The translations under genes and the position numbers were made by a program. Positions 27,087 through 35,038 of a DNA stretch of 64,000 nt are shown piece after piece. Below the pieces are notes generated by a model. It was not told where the DNA came from. It saw only the letters and a program-made list of their open reading frames with translations, and made no database searches. Numbering within the stretch: the first letter of the stretch is position 1; every line of letters starts with the position of its first letter. This stretch comes from Oscillospiraceae bacterium (GTDB taxonomy: Bacteria; Bacillota; Clostridia; Oscillospirales; Oscillospiraceae): NCBI GenBank assembly GCA_017458825.1, contig JAFSZX010000023.1:82146-146145 (forward strand), given 5' to 3'.

Positions 27087-27500
27087 GTGGAGATCAAACT
27101 CACACAAAAGCAGTTCCGGCGTTTGCTGGATCTTGTTTATATCGGCAATTGGGTCCTCAATTCCACCCGGGGCGACGACCGGATCCGGGAGTATGATCAG
27201 GTGGAGAGCAAGATCTTCTCCTACTGCCTCAACCACGGTATGACGCCGCTGGTGGAGCTGTACGAGGGGGAGTTGATCCCCTCCAAGGCATTTGCCGAGG
27301 GCGGTATCCATGAGGCGATCATGGCGTATGAGGACGCCACGTTTTTTGAGATCCTCGCCCAGGAGCTGGCGCTTCGGGATATGGACGATCCGCCGGTCAC
27401 GCAGGACAATTACGACGAGATCATGGAGCGCATGGACGAGTATTTGGACGAGTTTGAGCGCCACGGCACCGACCATGTGACGGTGGAGATCGAAGAATAA
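27087..27500 (+). CDS. Hypothetical acidic protein (137 aa)
   Basis: I do not recognise the family. The 137-residue soluble protein begins MEIKLTQKQFRRLLDLVYIG and is acidic, with a helical C-terminal half rich in Glu, Asp and Met (NYDEIMERMDEYLDEFERHG). No signal peptide, membrane span or obvious catalytic motif. The GTG at 27087 has a strong SD (GGGGAGGTGG) at 7-nt spacing, and the gene has its own promoter and hairpin terminator, so it is very likely real. Confidence 0.8.
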   Translation: MEIKLTQKQFRRLLDLVYIGNWVLNSTRGDDRIREYDQVESKIFSYCLNHGMTPLVELYEGELIPSKAFAEGGIHEAIMAYEDATFFEILAQELALRDMDDPPVTQDNYDEIMERMDEYLDEFERHGTDHVTVEIEE

Positions 27501-27507
27501 AAGAAGC

Positions 27508-27541
27508 CTGCCGCAACGCAAAGCGTTGCGGCAGTTGCTTT
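27508..27541. terminator. Hairpin after the gene at 27087
   Basis: 12-bp perfect arms CTGCCGCAACGC/GCGTTGCGGCAG with loop AAA; the T-run is weak (TTGCTTTA). Confidence 0.7.
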
Positions 27542-27567
27542 ATGCGTACCCGCAGGGGGCAAGCTTT

Positions 27568-28938
27568 TTACAGCTTTTCCGCCAGATACCGCACCACGTA
27601 CACGCCGCTGGCGCTGGCGTGGCTCAAAGAGTGGGTCACGCCACTGCCGTCACCGATGACGAACAGCCCCTCCTGACACGTTTGCAAATGTTTATCCAGC
27701 TCTACTTCCATGTTGTAGAACTTGACCTCCACACCGTACAGAAGCGTATCGTCATTGGCGGTGCCGGGGGCGATCTTATCCAGCGCGTAGATCATCTCGA
27801 TGATCCCGTCCAAGATCCGTTTGGGCATCACCAGACTCAAATCCCCGGGCGTGGCGGACAGGGTGGGTGTTACGAAGCTCTCGCTCAAACGCTTGGGGGT
27901 ACTGCGCTGACCGCGGATGAGATCACCGAAGCGCTGTACGATCACGCCGCCGCCGAGCATATTGGAAAGCCGCGCGATGCTCTCGCCGTAGCCGTTGGAA
28001 TCCTTGAAAGGCTCGGAAAAATGTTTGGAGACCAGCAGGGCGAAATTGGTGTTATCCGTATGGAGGGCGGGGTCCTCGTAGCTATGGCCGTTCACCGTGA
28101 CGATACCGTTGGTATTCTCATGGACGACCACGCCGTGGGGATTCATGCAGAAGGTGCGCACCATGTCCTGAAATTTCTCCGAGCGATAGACGATCTTGCT
28201 CTCATACAGCTCGTCGGTCAAATGGGCGAACACCTGATACGGAAGCTCCACCCGCACGCCGATATCCACCCGATTGGAATGGGTGGCGATCCCCATCTGG
28301 CGGCAGACGCCCTCCAGCCATTTACTGCCGCTGCGGCCCACCGAAACGATGCAGTAGCGCCCCTCATAGGCGCCCTGGTCGGTCTGCACCCGATAGCCGC
28401 CGGAAAGCTGTTCCACGGTGCGCACCGGACTGTCAAAAAAGAGATCGACCCGCTCTTTCAGACGGTCATACAGCCGTTCCAGCACCACGTAGTTGATATC
28501 CGTGCCCAGATGGCGGACACTGGCGTCCAGCAGATGGAGATCGTTTTCCAGACACAGCTTCTTGATGTGCGTATTGCCGGTGGAGAACAGGCGCGTCCCC
28601 TGGCCGCCGTTTTTTACGTTGATCTCATCCACGTACCGCATCAGCTCCAGCGCCTGCGCTTTCCCGATATACTCATGGAGCGTGCCGCCGAACTGGTTGG
28701 TGATATTGTACTTCCCGTCGGAAAACGCGCCGGCGCCGCCGAAGCCGTTCATAATGGCGCAGGTGGGGCAGTTGATGCAGGATTTCACCGTTTCCCCGTC
28801 AATGGGACAGCGGCGGCGTGATAGATCATGTCCCGCCTCAAAGAGGGCGATGCGGGCGTGGGGCGCCTTTTCCAACAGCTCATAAGCGGAGTAAATACCG
28901 CCCGGACCTCCGCCGATGATCAAAACGTCGTATTTCAT
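27568..28938 (-). CDS. FAD-dependent oxidoreductase (COG2509-like)
   Basis: A 456-residue flavoprotein beginning with the dinucleotide-binding motif DVLIIGGGPGGIYSAYEL and ending with a second FAD-contact motif FVIGDGSGVTHSLSHASASG. Near the N-terminus a Cys cluster (CPIDGETVKSCINCPTCAIM) precedes the GGAGAFSDGK loop, a combination I associate with the uncharacterised FAD-dependent dehydrogenases of COG2509. Its substrate is unknown. The ATG at 28938 follows AAGGAGGT. Divergent from thyA. Confidence 0.85.
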   Translation of the reverse strand: MKYDVLIIGGGPGGIYSAYELLEKAPHARIALFEAGHDLSRRRCPIDGETVKSCINCPTCAIMNGFGGAGAFSDGKYNITNQFGGTLHEYIGKAQALELMRYVDEINVKNGGQGTRLFSTGNTHIKKLCLENDLHLLDASVRHLGTDINYVVLERLYDRLKERVDLFFDSPVRTVEQLSGGYRVQTDQGAYEGRYCIVSVGRSGSKWLEGVCRQMGIATHSNRVDIGVRVELPYQVFAHLTDELYESKIVYRSEKFQDMVRTFCMNPHGVVVHENTNGIVTVNGHSYEDPALHTDNTNFALLVSKHFSEPFKDSNGYGESIARLSNMLGGGVIVQRFGDLIRGQRSTPKRLSESFVTPTLSATPGDLSLVMPKRILDGIIEMIYALDKIAPGTANDDTLLYGVEVKFYNMEVELDKHLQTCQEGLFVIGDGSGVTHSLSHASASGVYVVRYLAEKL

Positions 28939-28980
28939 AAAAACCTCCTTGCCGGTTCGGTTGCGCATAAATCCATTGGT

Positions 28981-29009
28981 AGTATACAGCCAGACCGCCT
29001 GTCGGACAA
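28981..29009 (-). promoter_or_regulatory. Promoter for the FAD protein
   Basis: Minus-strand TTGTCC, 17 bp, TATACT. Confidence 0.65.
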
Positions 29010-29060
29010 CTCTTTTTTTCCGATACCTGCCATTAGCGGCGCCTGTGGGCAGAAAAAGGG

Positions 29061-29089
29061 GTGACAGAGCGGCGCAAAAGTGTTATAAT
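29061..29089 (+). promoter_or_regulatory. thyA-folA promoter
   Basis: GTGACA, 17 bp, TATAAT, about 50 bp before the thyA ATG. Confidence 0.7.
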
Positions 29090-29137
29090 CAGACAAAATG
29101 TACGCCGCGTGGCGGCGGGAAAAGGAGAACGTTGCCA

Positions 29138-29968
29138 ATGAGCCGCGCCGATGAGATTTTCCGGCAGAATTGTCGGGACATTCTGGAACACGGAGTCTGG
29201 GATACCGATCGGGAGGTCCGTCCCCGCTGGGACGACGGTGCGCCTGCCCACACGGTAAAGAAATTTGGCATCGTGAACCGCTACGATCTTTCCGCCGAGT
29301 TTCCGATCCTGACACTGCGCCGCACCTATTTTAAAACCTGTATCGACGAGCTTTTGTGGATCTGGCAGAAAAAATCCAACAATATCCACGATCTGCGGGG
29401 TCATATCTGGGACAGTTGGGCGGATGAGACCGGCTCCATCGGCAAGGCCTACGGCTATCAACTGGCGGTGAAGCACCGGTATCCGGAGGGTGAAATGGAT
29501 CAGGTGGATCGGGTGCTGTACGATCTCAAGCACAATCCCGCCAGCCGCCGGATCCTTACCAACATCTATAATTTTGCCGATCTCCACGAGATGGCGCTCT
29601 ATCCCTGCGCCTATTCTATGACTTTCAACGTGTCGGGCAATACGCTCAACGCTATTTTAAACCAGCGCTCCCAGGATATGCTGGCGGCGAACAACTGGAA
29701 CGTGGTGCAGTACAGCGTATTGGTACACATGATGGCGCAGGTCAGCGGTCTGCAGGCGGGCGAGCTGGTCCACGTGATCGCCGACGCCCATATTTACGAC
29801 CGCCACGTGCCGGTGATCGAGCGGATGCTGGAGAAAGAGCCGCGTCCGGCGCCCCGCTTTGTGATCGACCCGTCGGTGACGGATTTTTACGCCTTTACCC
29901 GTGACAGCTTCTCGTTGGAGGGGTATGAGCCCCAACCCTTTGAGGACAAGATCCCGGTGGCGATTTGA
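29138..29968 (+). CDS. thyA: Thymidylate synthase ThyA
   Basis: Methylates dUMP to dTMP with methylenetetrahydrofolate. The 276-residue protein has the catalytic Cys in LYPCAYSMTF (instead of the common PPCH), the phosphate-binding RSQDM motif and the Asn of NNWNVVQY in place of the usual PFNIA, so the residues needed for dUMP are retained. The divergent active-site loop suggests the less-studied clostridial ThyA branch. The ATG at 29138 follows AAAGGAG. folA follows after 20 nt. Confidence 0.92.
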   Translation: MSRADEIFRQNCRDILEHGVWDTDREVRPRWDDGAPAHTVKKFGIVNRYDLSAEFPILTLRRTYFKTCIDELLWIWQKKSNNIHDLRGHIWDSWADETGSIGKAYGYQLAVKHRYPEGEMDQVDRVLYDLKHNPASRRILTNIYNFADLHEMALYPCAYSMTFNVSGNTLNAILNQRSQDMLAANNWNVVQYSVLVHMMAQVSGLQAGELVHVIADAHIYDRHVPVIERMLEKEPRPAPRFVIDPSVTDFYAFTRDSFSLEGYEPQPFEDKIPVAI

Positions 29969-29988
29969 GGGAAGAAGGAGGCGGCACC

Positions 29989-30465
29989 ATGGAGGCCATC
30001 GTTGCGGTCAGTGAGAACTGGGGCATTGGAAAGGACGGCGAGCTGCTCTTTCACATTCGGGACGATCTGCGCCGCTTTCGCGCGCTGACGGAAGGGCGCA
30101 CGGTGCTGATGGGGCGCAAGACGCTGGAGAGCCTGCCCGGCGGACGGGGACTGCCGAACCGCCGCAATATCGTGGTGAGCCGCCGCGCCGGCTGGACGGC
30201 GGAGAATGCCGAAGTGTTTTCCGACCTGCAAGCCGCGGCGGACGCCGCGGGAGACGACGCAGTGGTCATCGGCGGCGGAAGTATCTATCGGGCGCTGTTG
30301 CCGCTGTGCCGCAGGGTACGGGCGACAAAAGTGTTTGCCGCGCCGCCGGCGGATACGTTTTTCCCGAATCTGGACGAGGATCCCGCCTGGCACGCGGTAT
30401 GGCAAAGCGAGGTCATGGAAGAGAACGGCGTTTCTTTTCAGTACGTCGACTACGAGCGGATATAA
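29989..30465 (+). CDS. folA: Dihydrofolate reductase
   Basis: Regenerates tetrahydrofolate from the dihydrofolate that ThyA produces. The 158-residue enzyme shows MEAIVAVSENWGIGKDGELLFHI with the substrate-binding acidic residue in the HIRDDLRRF region, the NADPH-binding LMGRKTLESLP, and VVIGGGSIYRALL. The ATG at 29989 follows AGAAGGAGG. Co-transcribed with thyA and ended by a strong terminator. Confidence 0.95.
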   Translation: MEAIVAVSENWGIGKDGELLFHIRDDLRRFRALTEGRTVLMGRKTLESLPGGRGLPNRRNIVVSRRAGWTAENAEVFSDLQAAADAAGDDAVVIGGGSIYRALLPLCRRVRATKVFAAPPADTFFPNLDEDPAWHAVWQSEVMEENGVSFQYVDYERI

Positions 30466-30501
30466 AAGAGAGCCTCCGGCTTTGACCGGAGGCTCTCTTT
30501 T
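30464..30501. terminator. Terminator after folA
   Basis: 16-bp perfect arms (30464-30479 and 30486-30501) with T4; symmetric, so it can also stop minus-strand transcripts from spmAB. Confidence 0.9.
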
Positions 30502-30699
30502 CTTGCGCGCGTTTTCCAATAGCTCCCGTACCGCGCGCCGGAGCAGTGCCTCGTCGCCCGACACCGTTATATCGGGCGCCACGTCTGTCTCCAGCGTTAA
30601 GCCTTTTTGCGCGAACCGGGGCGCTTCGCCGCCGGGGTCAAAACTGTCCCGACTCTCGGAGAGCATGCGGGTGATCTCATCGGCGTCCTCACTCGCCAT
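30502..30699 (-). pseudogene. Histidine-kinase ATPase-domain remnant
   Basis: The minus strand encodes about 65 codons whose second half, AQKGLTLETDVAPDITVSGD followed by EALLRRAVRELLENA, reads like the region leading into the N box of a HATPase domain. Everything after ELLENARK (G1, F and G2 boxes) is missing and replaced by the folA terminator; the HisKA domain is missing too. An ATG exists at 30699, 10 nt after the spmB stop, but has no SD. This looks like a decayed kinase fragment rather than a gene. Confidence 0.6.
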
Positions 30700-30708
30700 G
30701 GTGCGGTA

Positions 30709-31233
30709 TTATGCGCCGAAGAACAGCCGCACCGCCGCCGCCGCGGCGATAAAGCCCACCAGATCCGCCGTCAGCGCCGCGGGTACGGCATAGCGTGTGC
30801 GCCGGATTCCGGCGGCGCCGAAGTAGACGGCGACGGTGTAAAAGGTGGTCTCCGTACACCCCATCATGACCGCCGCCACGCGCCCGATATAGGAATCCGC
30901 GCCGTACTGCGCCATCAACTCCGCCGCCACGCCCATCGCGCCGGAGCCGCTTAAAGGACGCACCAGCAGGATCACGGCGGTTTCCGGCGGGATCCCCAGC
31001 CGCTCCAATACGGGTGCGAGCAGACGGCTGAGAAGCTCCATGGCGCCGCTGGCGCGGAACATATACACGGCGCTCAACAGCGCCACCAGCGGCGGCAGGA
31101 TGCGCATCACCGTGGTCAGTCCGTCCGCCGCGCCGGAACACAGGGCATGATAGACGTCCACCTTTTTCCGCAGGGCGTACAGCGCCAGAACCGCCAGCAG
31201 GCAGGGGACGAACAGGGCGGTAAGGCGGCTCAT
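30709..31233 (-). CDS. spmB: Spore maturation protein SpmB
   Basis: A nucleoside-recognition domain membrane protein required with SpmA for dehydration of the spore core. The 174-residue product has four or five spans and the family segments ILPPLVALLSAVYMFRASGA and RPLSGSGAMGVAAELMAQYG, and ends MMGCTETTFYTVAVYFGAAG. The ATG at 31233 overlaps the spmA stop (ATGA), so the two are translationally coupled. dacF, the usual partner in Bacillus, is not here. Confidence 0.9.
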   Translation of the reverse strand: MSRLTALFVPCLLAVLALYALRKKVDVYHALCSGAADGLTTVMRILPPLVALLSAVYMFRASGAMELLSRLLAPVLERLGIPPETAVILLVRPLSGSGAMGVAAELMAQYGADSYIGRVAAVMMGCTETTFYTVAVYFGAAGIRRTRYAVPAALTADLVGFIAAAAAVRLFFGA

Positions 31234-31808
31234 AGCTTCCACCACCGCCGCAAACCGTACGCCGCCGCCAGCCCCGCGGCGACGGAGAGCGCCGAACACA
31301 GCCACACCGCCGGCAAGATGTCAAAGGGTGACGCACTGCCGCAGGCGGCGCGCATAGAAGCGACGGTGGTGGGCAGAAGCTGTATGGAGGCGGTGTTGAG
31401 CACCACCAGACGGCACAGCTCGTCGTCCGCCGTTCCGTCCAACCCCCGCGCCATGCGCCGGGCGGCGCGGATCCCTGCCGGCGTGGCGGCGTTACCCAGC
31501 CCCAGAAAATTGGCGCTGACGTTGGCGGACACGGCGGCAAGCGTCTCACCGTCCCGGGCGGCGCGGGGAAGCAGACGGCGCAGAAGCGGCGCCGTCAAAC
31601 GCGCCAGCTTTGCGGATAGTCCGCACCGCTGTAAAAGCTCCATGACGCCGGACCACAGGCATAAACCGCCCGCCATACCGAGCGCCAACTCCACCGCCGC
31701 CGCCGCGCCCTCCAGCGCGGCGCGGCTGACAGCGTCGGTGGTGCCGCAAAAGAGGGAACACACCACCGCCGCCGCGGTCAGCGCACTCCAAACCCAAGCC
31801 ATCGTCAC
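31230..31808 (-). CDS. spmA: Spore maturation protein SpmA
   Basis: Partner of SpmB, 192 residues, nucleoside-recognition domain with family motifs AVSANVSANFLGLGNAATPAG and LVVLNTASIQLLPTT. The start is probably the GTG at 31808, which follows AAGGATGTGAT with the same spacing as the ylbJ start; the ATG six nt downstream is an alternative. Both genes are presumably expressed in the mother cell under a sporulation sigma factor, though I could not define that promoter. Confidence 0.9.
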   Translation of the reverse strand: MTMAWVWSALTAAAVVCSLFCGTTDAVSRAALEGAAAAVELALGMAGGLCLWSGVMELLQRCGLSAKLARLTAPLLRRLLPRAARDGETLAAVSANVSANFLGLGNAATPAGIRAARRMARGLDGTADDELCRLVVLNTASIQLLPTTVASMRAACGSASPFDILPAVWLCSALSVAAGLAAAYGLRRWWKL

Positions 31809-31872
31809 GGTATCACATCCTTCTTGTGTATTCTTATGTCCGCCGGCGCGGGAAAATGATGGCGCAGGGCGC

Positions 31873-31900
31873 AAAAAGAGCGCAGGGAAACCCTGCGCTC
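31873..31900 (-). terminator. Terminator after rsmI
   Basis: 10-bp perfect arms GAGCGCAGGG/CCCTGCGCTC with loop AAA and a minus-strand T5. Confidence 0.85.
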
Positions 31901-31914
31901 ACTTGCAAAGCCGA

Positions 31915-32739
31915 TTATTCCTGCACGGCGGCGGCGTACAGCTCGTTGCGGCTCAAACCGGTCTCCTCCGCCACCTGACGCACCGCTTCTTTTGTTTTGA
32001 CGCCCTCGTGCCGCAGCTTTTGCACCATGGCGACGCCTTGCGCCAGCGGCACCGCGGCGCTGACAGACGGCGCGCCCTCTATCACCAGCACGTATTCGCC
32101 CCGCGGCTCGTGTTCGGCGTAATACGCCGCCGCTTCCGCCACGGTGGTGCGCCACGTTTCCTCGTGGAGCTTCGTCAGCTCACGGCAAACTGCGATGCGC
32201 CGCGCGCCGAACACCTCCGCCATGTCGGCAAGCGTCTGGCGCAGACGGTGGGGCGCTTCGTGGAACACCATGGTGCGCCGCTGCGCCGCCAAGTCCGCCA
32301 ACTGTTTGCGCCGGACACTGCTTTTGGCGTCCGGAAATCCCTCGAAGCTGAACCGCGCCGTGGGCAGTCCCGATACCGCCAGCGCGGCAACGGCGGCACA
32401 GCAGCCGGGAATACACTGCACGGTCACGCCGTTTTCGCCGCACAGACGCACCAGATCCTCGCCGGGGTCGCTGATGGCCGGCGTACCGGCGTCTGTCACC
32501 AGTACGCCGTTTTCGCCGCCCAGAAGACGCGACAGGATCGCCTGTCCGGCGGCGGCGCGGTTATGCTCGTGATAGCTCATGAGCGGCTTTTTTACGCCGA
32601 AATGATTCAGCAGCTTCATCGAAACGCGGGTATCCTCCGCGGCGATAAAATCCGCCTCCGCCAGCGTTTGAACGGCGCGGGGCGAAAAATCCCCCAGATT
32701 ACCGATGGGCGTTGCCACCAGATACAGTATACCAGCCAC
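31915..32739 (-). CDS. rsmI: 16S rRNA 2'-O-ribose C1402 methyltransferase
   Basis: Methylates the ribose of C1402 in the ribosomal decoding site. The 274-residue tetrapyrrole-methylase fold enzyme starts AGILYLVATPIGNLGDFSPRA and has AAEDTRVSMKLLNHF, SYHEHN, VLVTDAGTPAISDPG and the RELTKLHEE motif. The GTG at 32739 follows GGAGGG with 5-nt spacing. It begins just after the stop of the TrmN6-like gene, so they are co-transcribed. Confidence 0.95.
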   Translation of the reverse strand: MAGILYLVATPIGNLGDFSPRAVQTLAEADFIAAEDTRVSMKLLNHFGVKKPLMSYHEHNRAAAGQAILSRLLGGENGVLVTDAGTPAISDPGEDLVRLCGENGVTVQCIPGCCAAVAALAVSGLPTARFSFEGFPDAKSSVRRKQLADLAAQRRTMVFHEAPHRLRQTLADMAEVFGARRIAVCRELTKLHEETWRTTVAEAAAYYAEHEPRGEYVLVIEGAPSVSAAVPLAQGVAMVQKLRHEGVKTKEAVRQVAEETGLSRNELYAAAVQE

Positions 32740-32740
32740 G

Positions 32741-33472
32741 TTATCCCTCCTGCCTGGCGCGGAAATAGATCCGCGCGTATTCCTCGGTGTCCCGTCCCGC
32801 TTCATTCTGCAAATAGAGCGGCGCTTCCAGCGTCAATCCGGCGCCGCCGTCCTTGCGGCATTCCAGCAGGAACAAAGAGGGCGGCGAGCCGGGGCGAAAC
32901 TGCACCGTTCGCATGCGCTTCGGCGCAAGATGAAACCGGTCGGCCAGCGCAAATACCTCCGCCATGCGTTCCGGACGCATCACCAGCGAAAAGCGGCCGG
33001 CGCTTTTCAGCAGCCACGCCGCGGCGCGAAACACGTCCTCCAGCGTGCAGGACACCTCCGCGCGAGCCGCCTGCCGCGCCGCCTTGGGTGAGACCGCGCC
33101 ACGCCCTTCGGCAAAATAGGGCGGATTGGCGACCACCGCGTCAAAAGCGCCGGCGGCGGAGAACTGTTCGGGGCGGCGCAGATCGAACGGCGCGGGGATC
33201 AGCCGTGCCTCCCAGCCGTTGCAAGCGGCGGCGTGCCGGATCGCCTGACAGCCGGATTCCCGATACTCTACGGCGGTGACCGTCAGCTCCGGCTGACGCG
33301 CCAAAAGTAAAACGCCCAAAAGGCCCGTACCGGCACCCAGATCGCAGATCCGTTCGCCCCGCTTCGTTCTGGTAAAATAGCCCAGCAGGAACGTGTCGGT
33401 GGACGGGGGAAAGGCGTCGCCGCCATAGCAAAAGCACGGACCGCCGTCCCACAACGATTCGGTTCGTTCCAT
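32741..33472 (-). CDS. TrmN6-like SAM-dependent methyltransferase
   Basis: A 243-residue class I methyltransferase of the tRNA1(Val) A37 N6 (TrmN6/YabB) type. The SAM loop is CDLGAGTGLLGVLLLA and the N6-adenine motif is VVANPPYF. The ATG at 33472 follows AAAGGAGG. The pairing with rsmI mirrors yabB-rsmI in B. subtilis, which supports a tRNA target; this is inference. Confidence 0.85.
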   Translation of the reverse strand: MERTESLWDGGPCFCYGGDAFPPSTDTFLLGYFTRTKRGERICDLGAGTGLLGVLLLARQPELTVTAVEYRESGCQAIRHAAACNGWEARLIPAPFDLRRPEQFSAAGAFDAVVANPPYFAEGRGAVSPKAARQAARAEVSCTLEDVFRAAAWLLKSAGRFSLVMRPERMAEVFALADRFHLAPKRMRTVQFRPGSPPSLFLLECRKDGGAGLTLEAPLYLQNEAGRDTEEYARIYFRARQEG

Positions 33473-33543
33473 AGCGCCGCCTCCTTTCCGCCGTCTATCG
33501 TACCATAACCGCATAAAAAAGAAAAGAACTGCTTGTAAACAGA

Positions 33544-33575
33544 AAAAACGCCGAACGGAGCCGTCCGGCGTTTTT
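33544..33575. terminator. Terminator between ferredoxin and TrmN6-like gene
   Basis: 10-bp arms AAAAACGCCG/CGGCGTTTTT with a smaller inner stem; A-run and T-run on either side. Confidence 0.8.
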
Positions 33576-33595
33576 CGCACATACTGCCGCGCAGA

Positions 33596-33769
33596 TTACT
33601 CGGCGGGGCTGATCGCGCCCATGGGGCAGGTGTCGCTGCAGGAACCGCAGTCCAGGCAGACGTTCGCGTCGATCACATAAGTAGCGTCGCCCTGGGAGAT
33701 CGCACCCACGGGGCATCCGTCAGCGCAAGAGCCGCAGCTCACGCACGCAGAACCGATCTGATAAGCCAT
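33596..33769 (-). CDS. 2x[4Fe-4S] ferredoxin
   Basis: A 57-residue clostridial-type ferredoxin, an electron carrier for hydrogenases, PFOR and other redox enzymes. Two cluster motifs are complete: CVSCGSCADGCPVGAIS and CLDCGSCSDTCPMGAIS. The ATG at 33769 follows GGAGGTGC. It is monocistronic with its own promoter. Confidence 0.96.
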   Translation of the reverse strand: MAYQIGSACVSCGSCADGCPVGAISQGDATYVIDANVCLDCGSCSDTCPMGAISPAE

Positions 33770-33798
33770 CGTAGCACCTCCAATTAGATTCTGTCTGT

Positions 33799-33826
33799 AT
33801 TGTAGCACGGTTTTGGAAAAAAGCAA
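33799..33826 (-). promoter_or_regulatory. Ferredoxin promoter
   Basis: Minus-strand TTGCTT, 16 bp, TACAAT, 30 bp before the start codon. Confidence 0.65.
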
Positions 33827-33873
33827 GAGCTTTACAAGAAAAAAGTTGCCCCAAAGCACCGATACCTCACCAT

Positions 33874-33989
33874 CGGCGCAAAGCCCGCGCAGCAGAGTGC
33901 CGACCGCGGAAAGGAAGCCGTAAAACCATGGGTTTGGCGCGGCGTCTTTGCCTGTTTTCTCCGCCGCAGGAGAAAGCAGGGCGGCGCAG
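33874..33989. repeat. 116-bp double-hairpin repeat, copy 1
   Basis: About 91% identical (10 differences in 116 bp) to 35481-35596, same orientation and same length. It contains two adjacent hairpins, one centred on CCATGG and one with arms CCTGTTTTCTCC/GGAGAAAGCAGG. It ends one base before the stop codon of the SLOG-like gene, so it forms that gene's 3' flank. No protein is credible on either strand. Confidence 0.85.
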
Positions 33990-33990
33990 T

Positions 33991-34452
33991 TTATTCTTCC
34001 GGCGCCAGATTATCAACGTGCAGTAAGCCCCTTTTTTCGCGGCGAAGAGCCATGTTGAAAAAATCCCGCGTTTTGCCAACATATCCCATGTTGTAGCAGA
34101 TCAGATATCCGCATGATCGTATCATATGCTCGTTTGCCCTGACGATCGCAAACGGTTTCGGCACCGCTTCCATTCCGGGCGGATAGTAGTTGCCGTCGTA
34201 TAGCTCCGGCAGCCCGTCCGCGCGTTCGCGCGGAAAGTAGGGAAGCACTGCAATAAGGCGAACCTGCGGATATTGCTGTTTTGCTATGGCAACGGCATGA
34301 GCTGCCATGCGATCAAAAGCTCCGTACTGCCCTACGAAAAATTCTGTCACGCCGTATTTCTCAATATGACGTTTTACGGATTCTGTCAGCCGCGGCATGA
34401 TCTGCTCCGGCGTATCTCGGTGTCCTATGAAAAAACAGGTATTCGCTTCCAT
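33991..34452 (-). CDS. SLOG-like Rossmann protein (153 aa)
   Basis: A 153-residue protein beginning MEANTCFFIGHRDTPEQIMP, with FVGQYGAFDRMAAHAVAIAK in the middle and ICYNMGYVGKTRDFFNMALR near the end. The FIGHR start and glycine-rich second motif resemble SLOG/DprA-like or DUF1273 nucleotide-binding proteins, which occur in phage and signalling contexts. The exact role is unknown. SD GGAGAG before the ATG at 34452. It is more A+T-rich than its neighbours and flanked by repeats and Xre regulators. Confidence 0.7.
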   Translation of the reverse strand: MEANTCFFIGHRDTPEQIMPRLTESVKRHIEKYGVTEFFVGQYGAFDRMAAHAVAIAKQQYPQVRLIAVLPYFPRERADGLPELYDGNYYPPGMEAVPKPFAIVRANEHMIRSCGYLICYNMGYVGKTRDFFNMALRREKRGLLHVDNLAPEE

Positions 34453-34583
34453 ATTACTCTCCGAATTGTTATCTATTAGCCTACAAAATGTAGTTTAATA
34501 GCGTCTATTCCGCAAGTCAACAAGAATGTACGCTAAAAGAGTACAAATACTACCCTTACGGCGTACAAAACGGGAGGCGCTAT

Positions 34584-34910
34584 ATGGAGAAAAAGTTGCT
34601 CGGCAAAAAAATTAACTTGGCGAGAAAAGATCGGGGTATCACAAGTGAGAAGCTGTCGGAAGCCTGTCATATCAACGCCACATATCTGCGGCAAATAGAA
34701 TCCGGCGCAAAAATGCCCAGCCTGCCTGTATTTATATCCCTATGCAGGGAATTAAAGGCATCACCGTCCTATTTGCTTTCGGAGTATTTGCCGGATCCGG
34801 ATATACAGGATATGGACGCGCTGTGGGAGCTGTGGCAGACCGCGTCGCCAAAGCAGATCAAGATCATTTCCTCTATGATACGCAGTGCGTTAGACAGTGT
34901 TGACGGCTGA
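34584..34910 (+). CDS. Xre-family transcriptional regulator (108 aa)
   Basis: A lambda-repressor-like helix-turn-helix fills residues 1-65 (LGKKINLARKDRGITSEKLS, then TYLRQIESGAKMPSLPVFISL), followed by a short C-terminal helix rather than a sensor domain. SD GGGAGGCG before the ATG at 34584. The 100-bp region upstream contains three TACAAA repeats and a CTACA/TGTAG palindrome that could be autoregulatory sites. Divergent from the SLOG-like gene. Confidence 0.85.
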   Translation: MEKKLLGKKINLARKDRGITSEKLSEACHINATYLRQIESGAKMPSLPVFISLCRELKASPSYLLSEYLPDPDIQDMDALWELWQTASPKQIKIISSMIRSALDSVDG

Positions 34911-34952
34911 TACACAGTTGCCAGCGACGCGCAGGAAATGTTTTCTTTTCAA

Positions 34953-34999
34953 AAATACTCAATCTTTGAGTATTTGTCAATACTCAAAATTTGAGTGTG
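34953..34999. promoter_or_regulatory. Tandem palindromic operators before the Xre gene at 35039
   Basis: Site 1 (34953-34975) is a perfect 10-bp inverted repeat, AAATACTCAA, TCT, TTGAGTATTT. Site 2 (34979-34998) repeats AATACTCAA with a weaker right half. Centres are 25 bp apart. A TTGTCA (34974-34979) and a poor -10 (TGATAG) fall between and over the sites, as expected for autorepression by the downstream regulator. Confidence 0.7.
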
Positions 35000-35038
35000 A
35001 TAGGCTGAATCCATACATAAAAAGGGGAGAGGGTATGT

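Noticed and set aside
31147-33279. 710-codon plus-strand frame across spmAB, rsmI and the methyltransferase
   Set aside because: It runs antisense over four recognised genes and their terminator; product is low-complexity.
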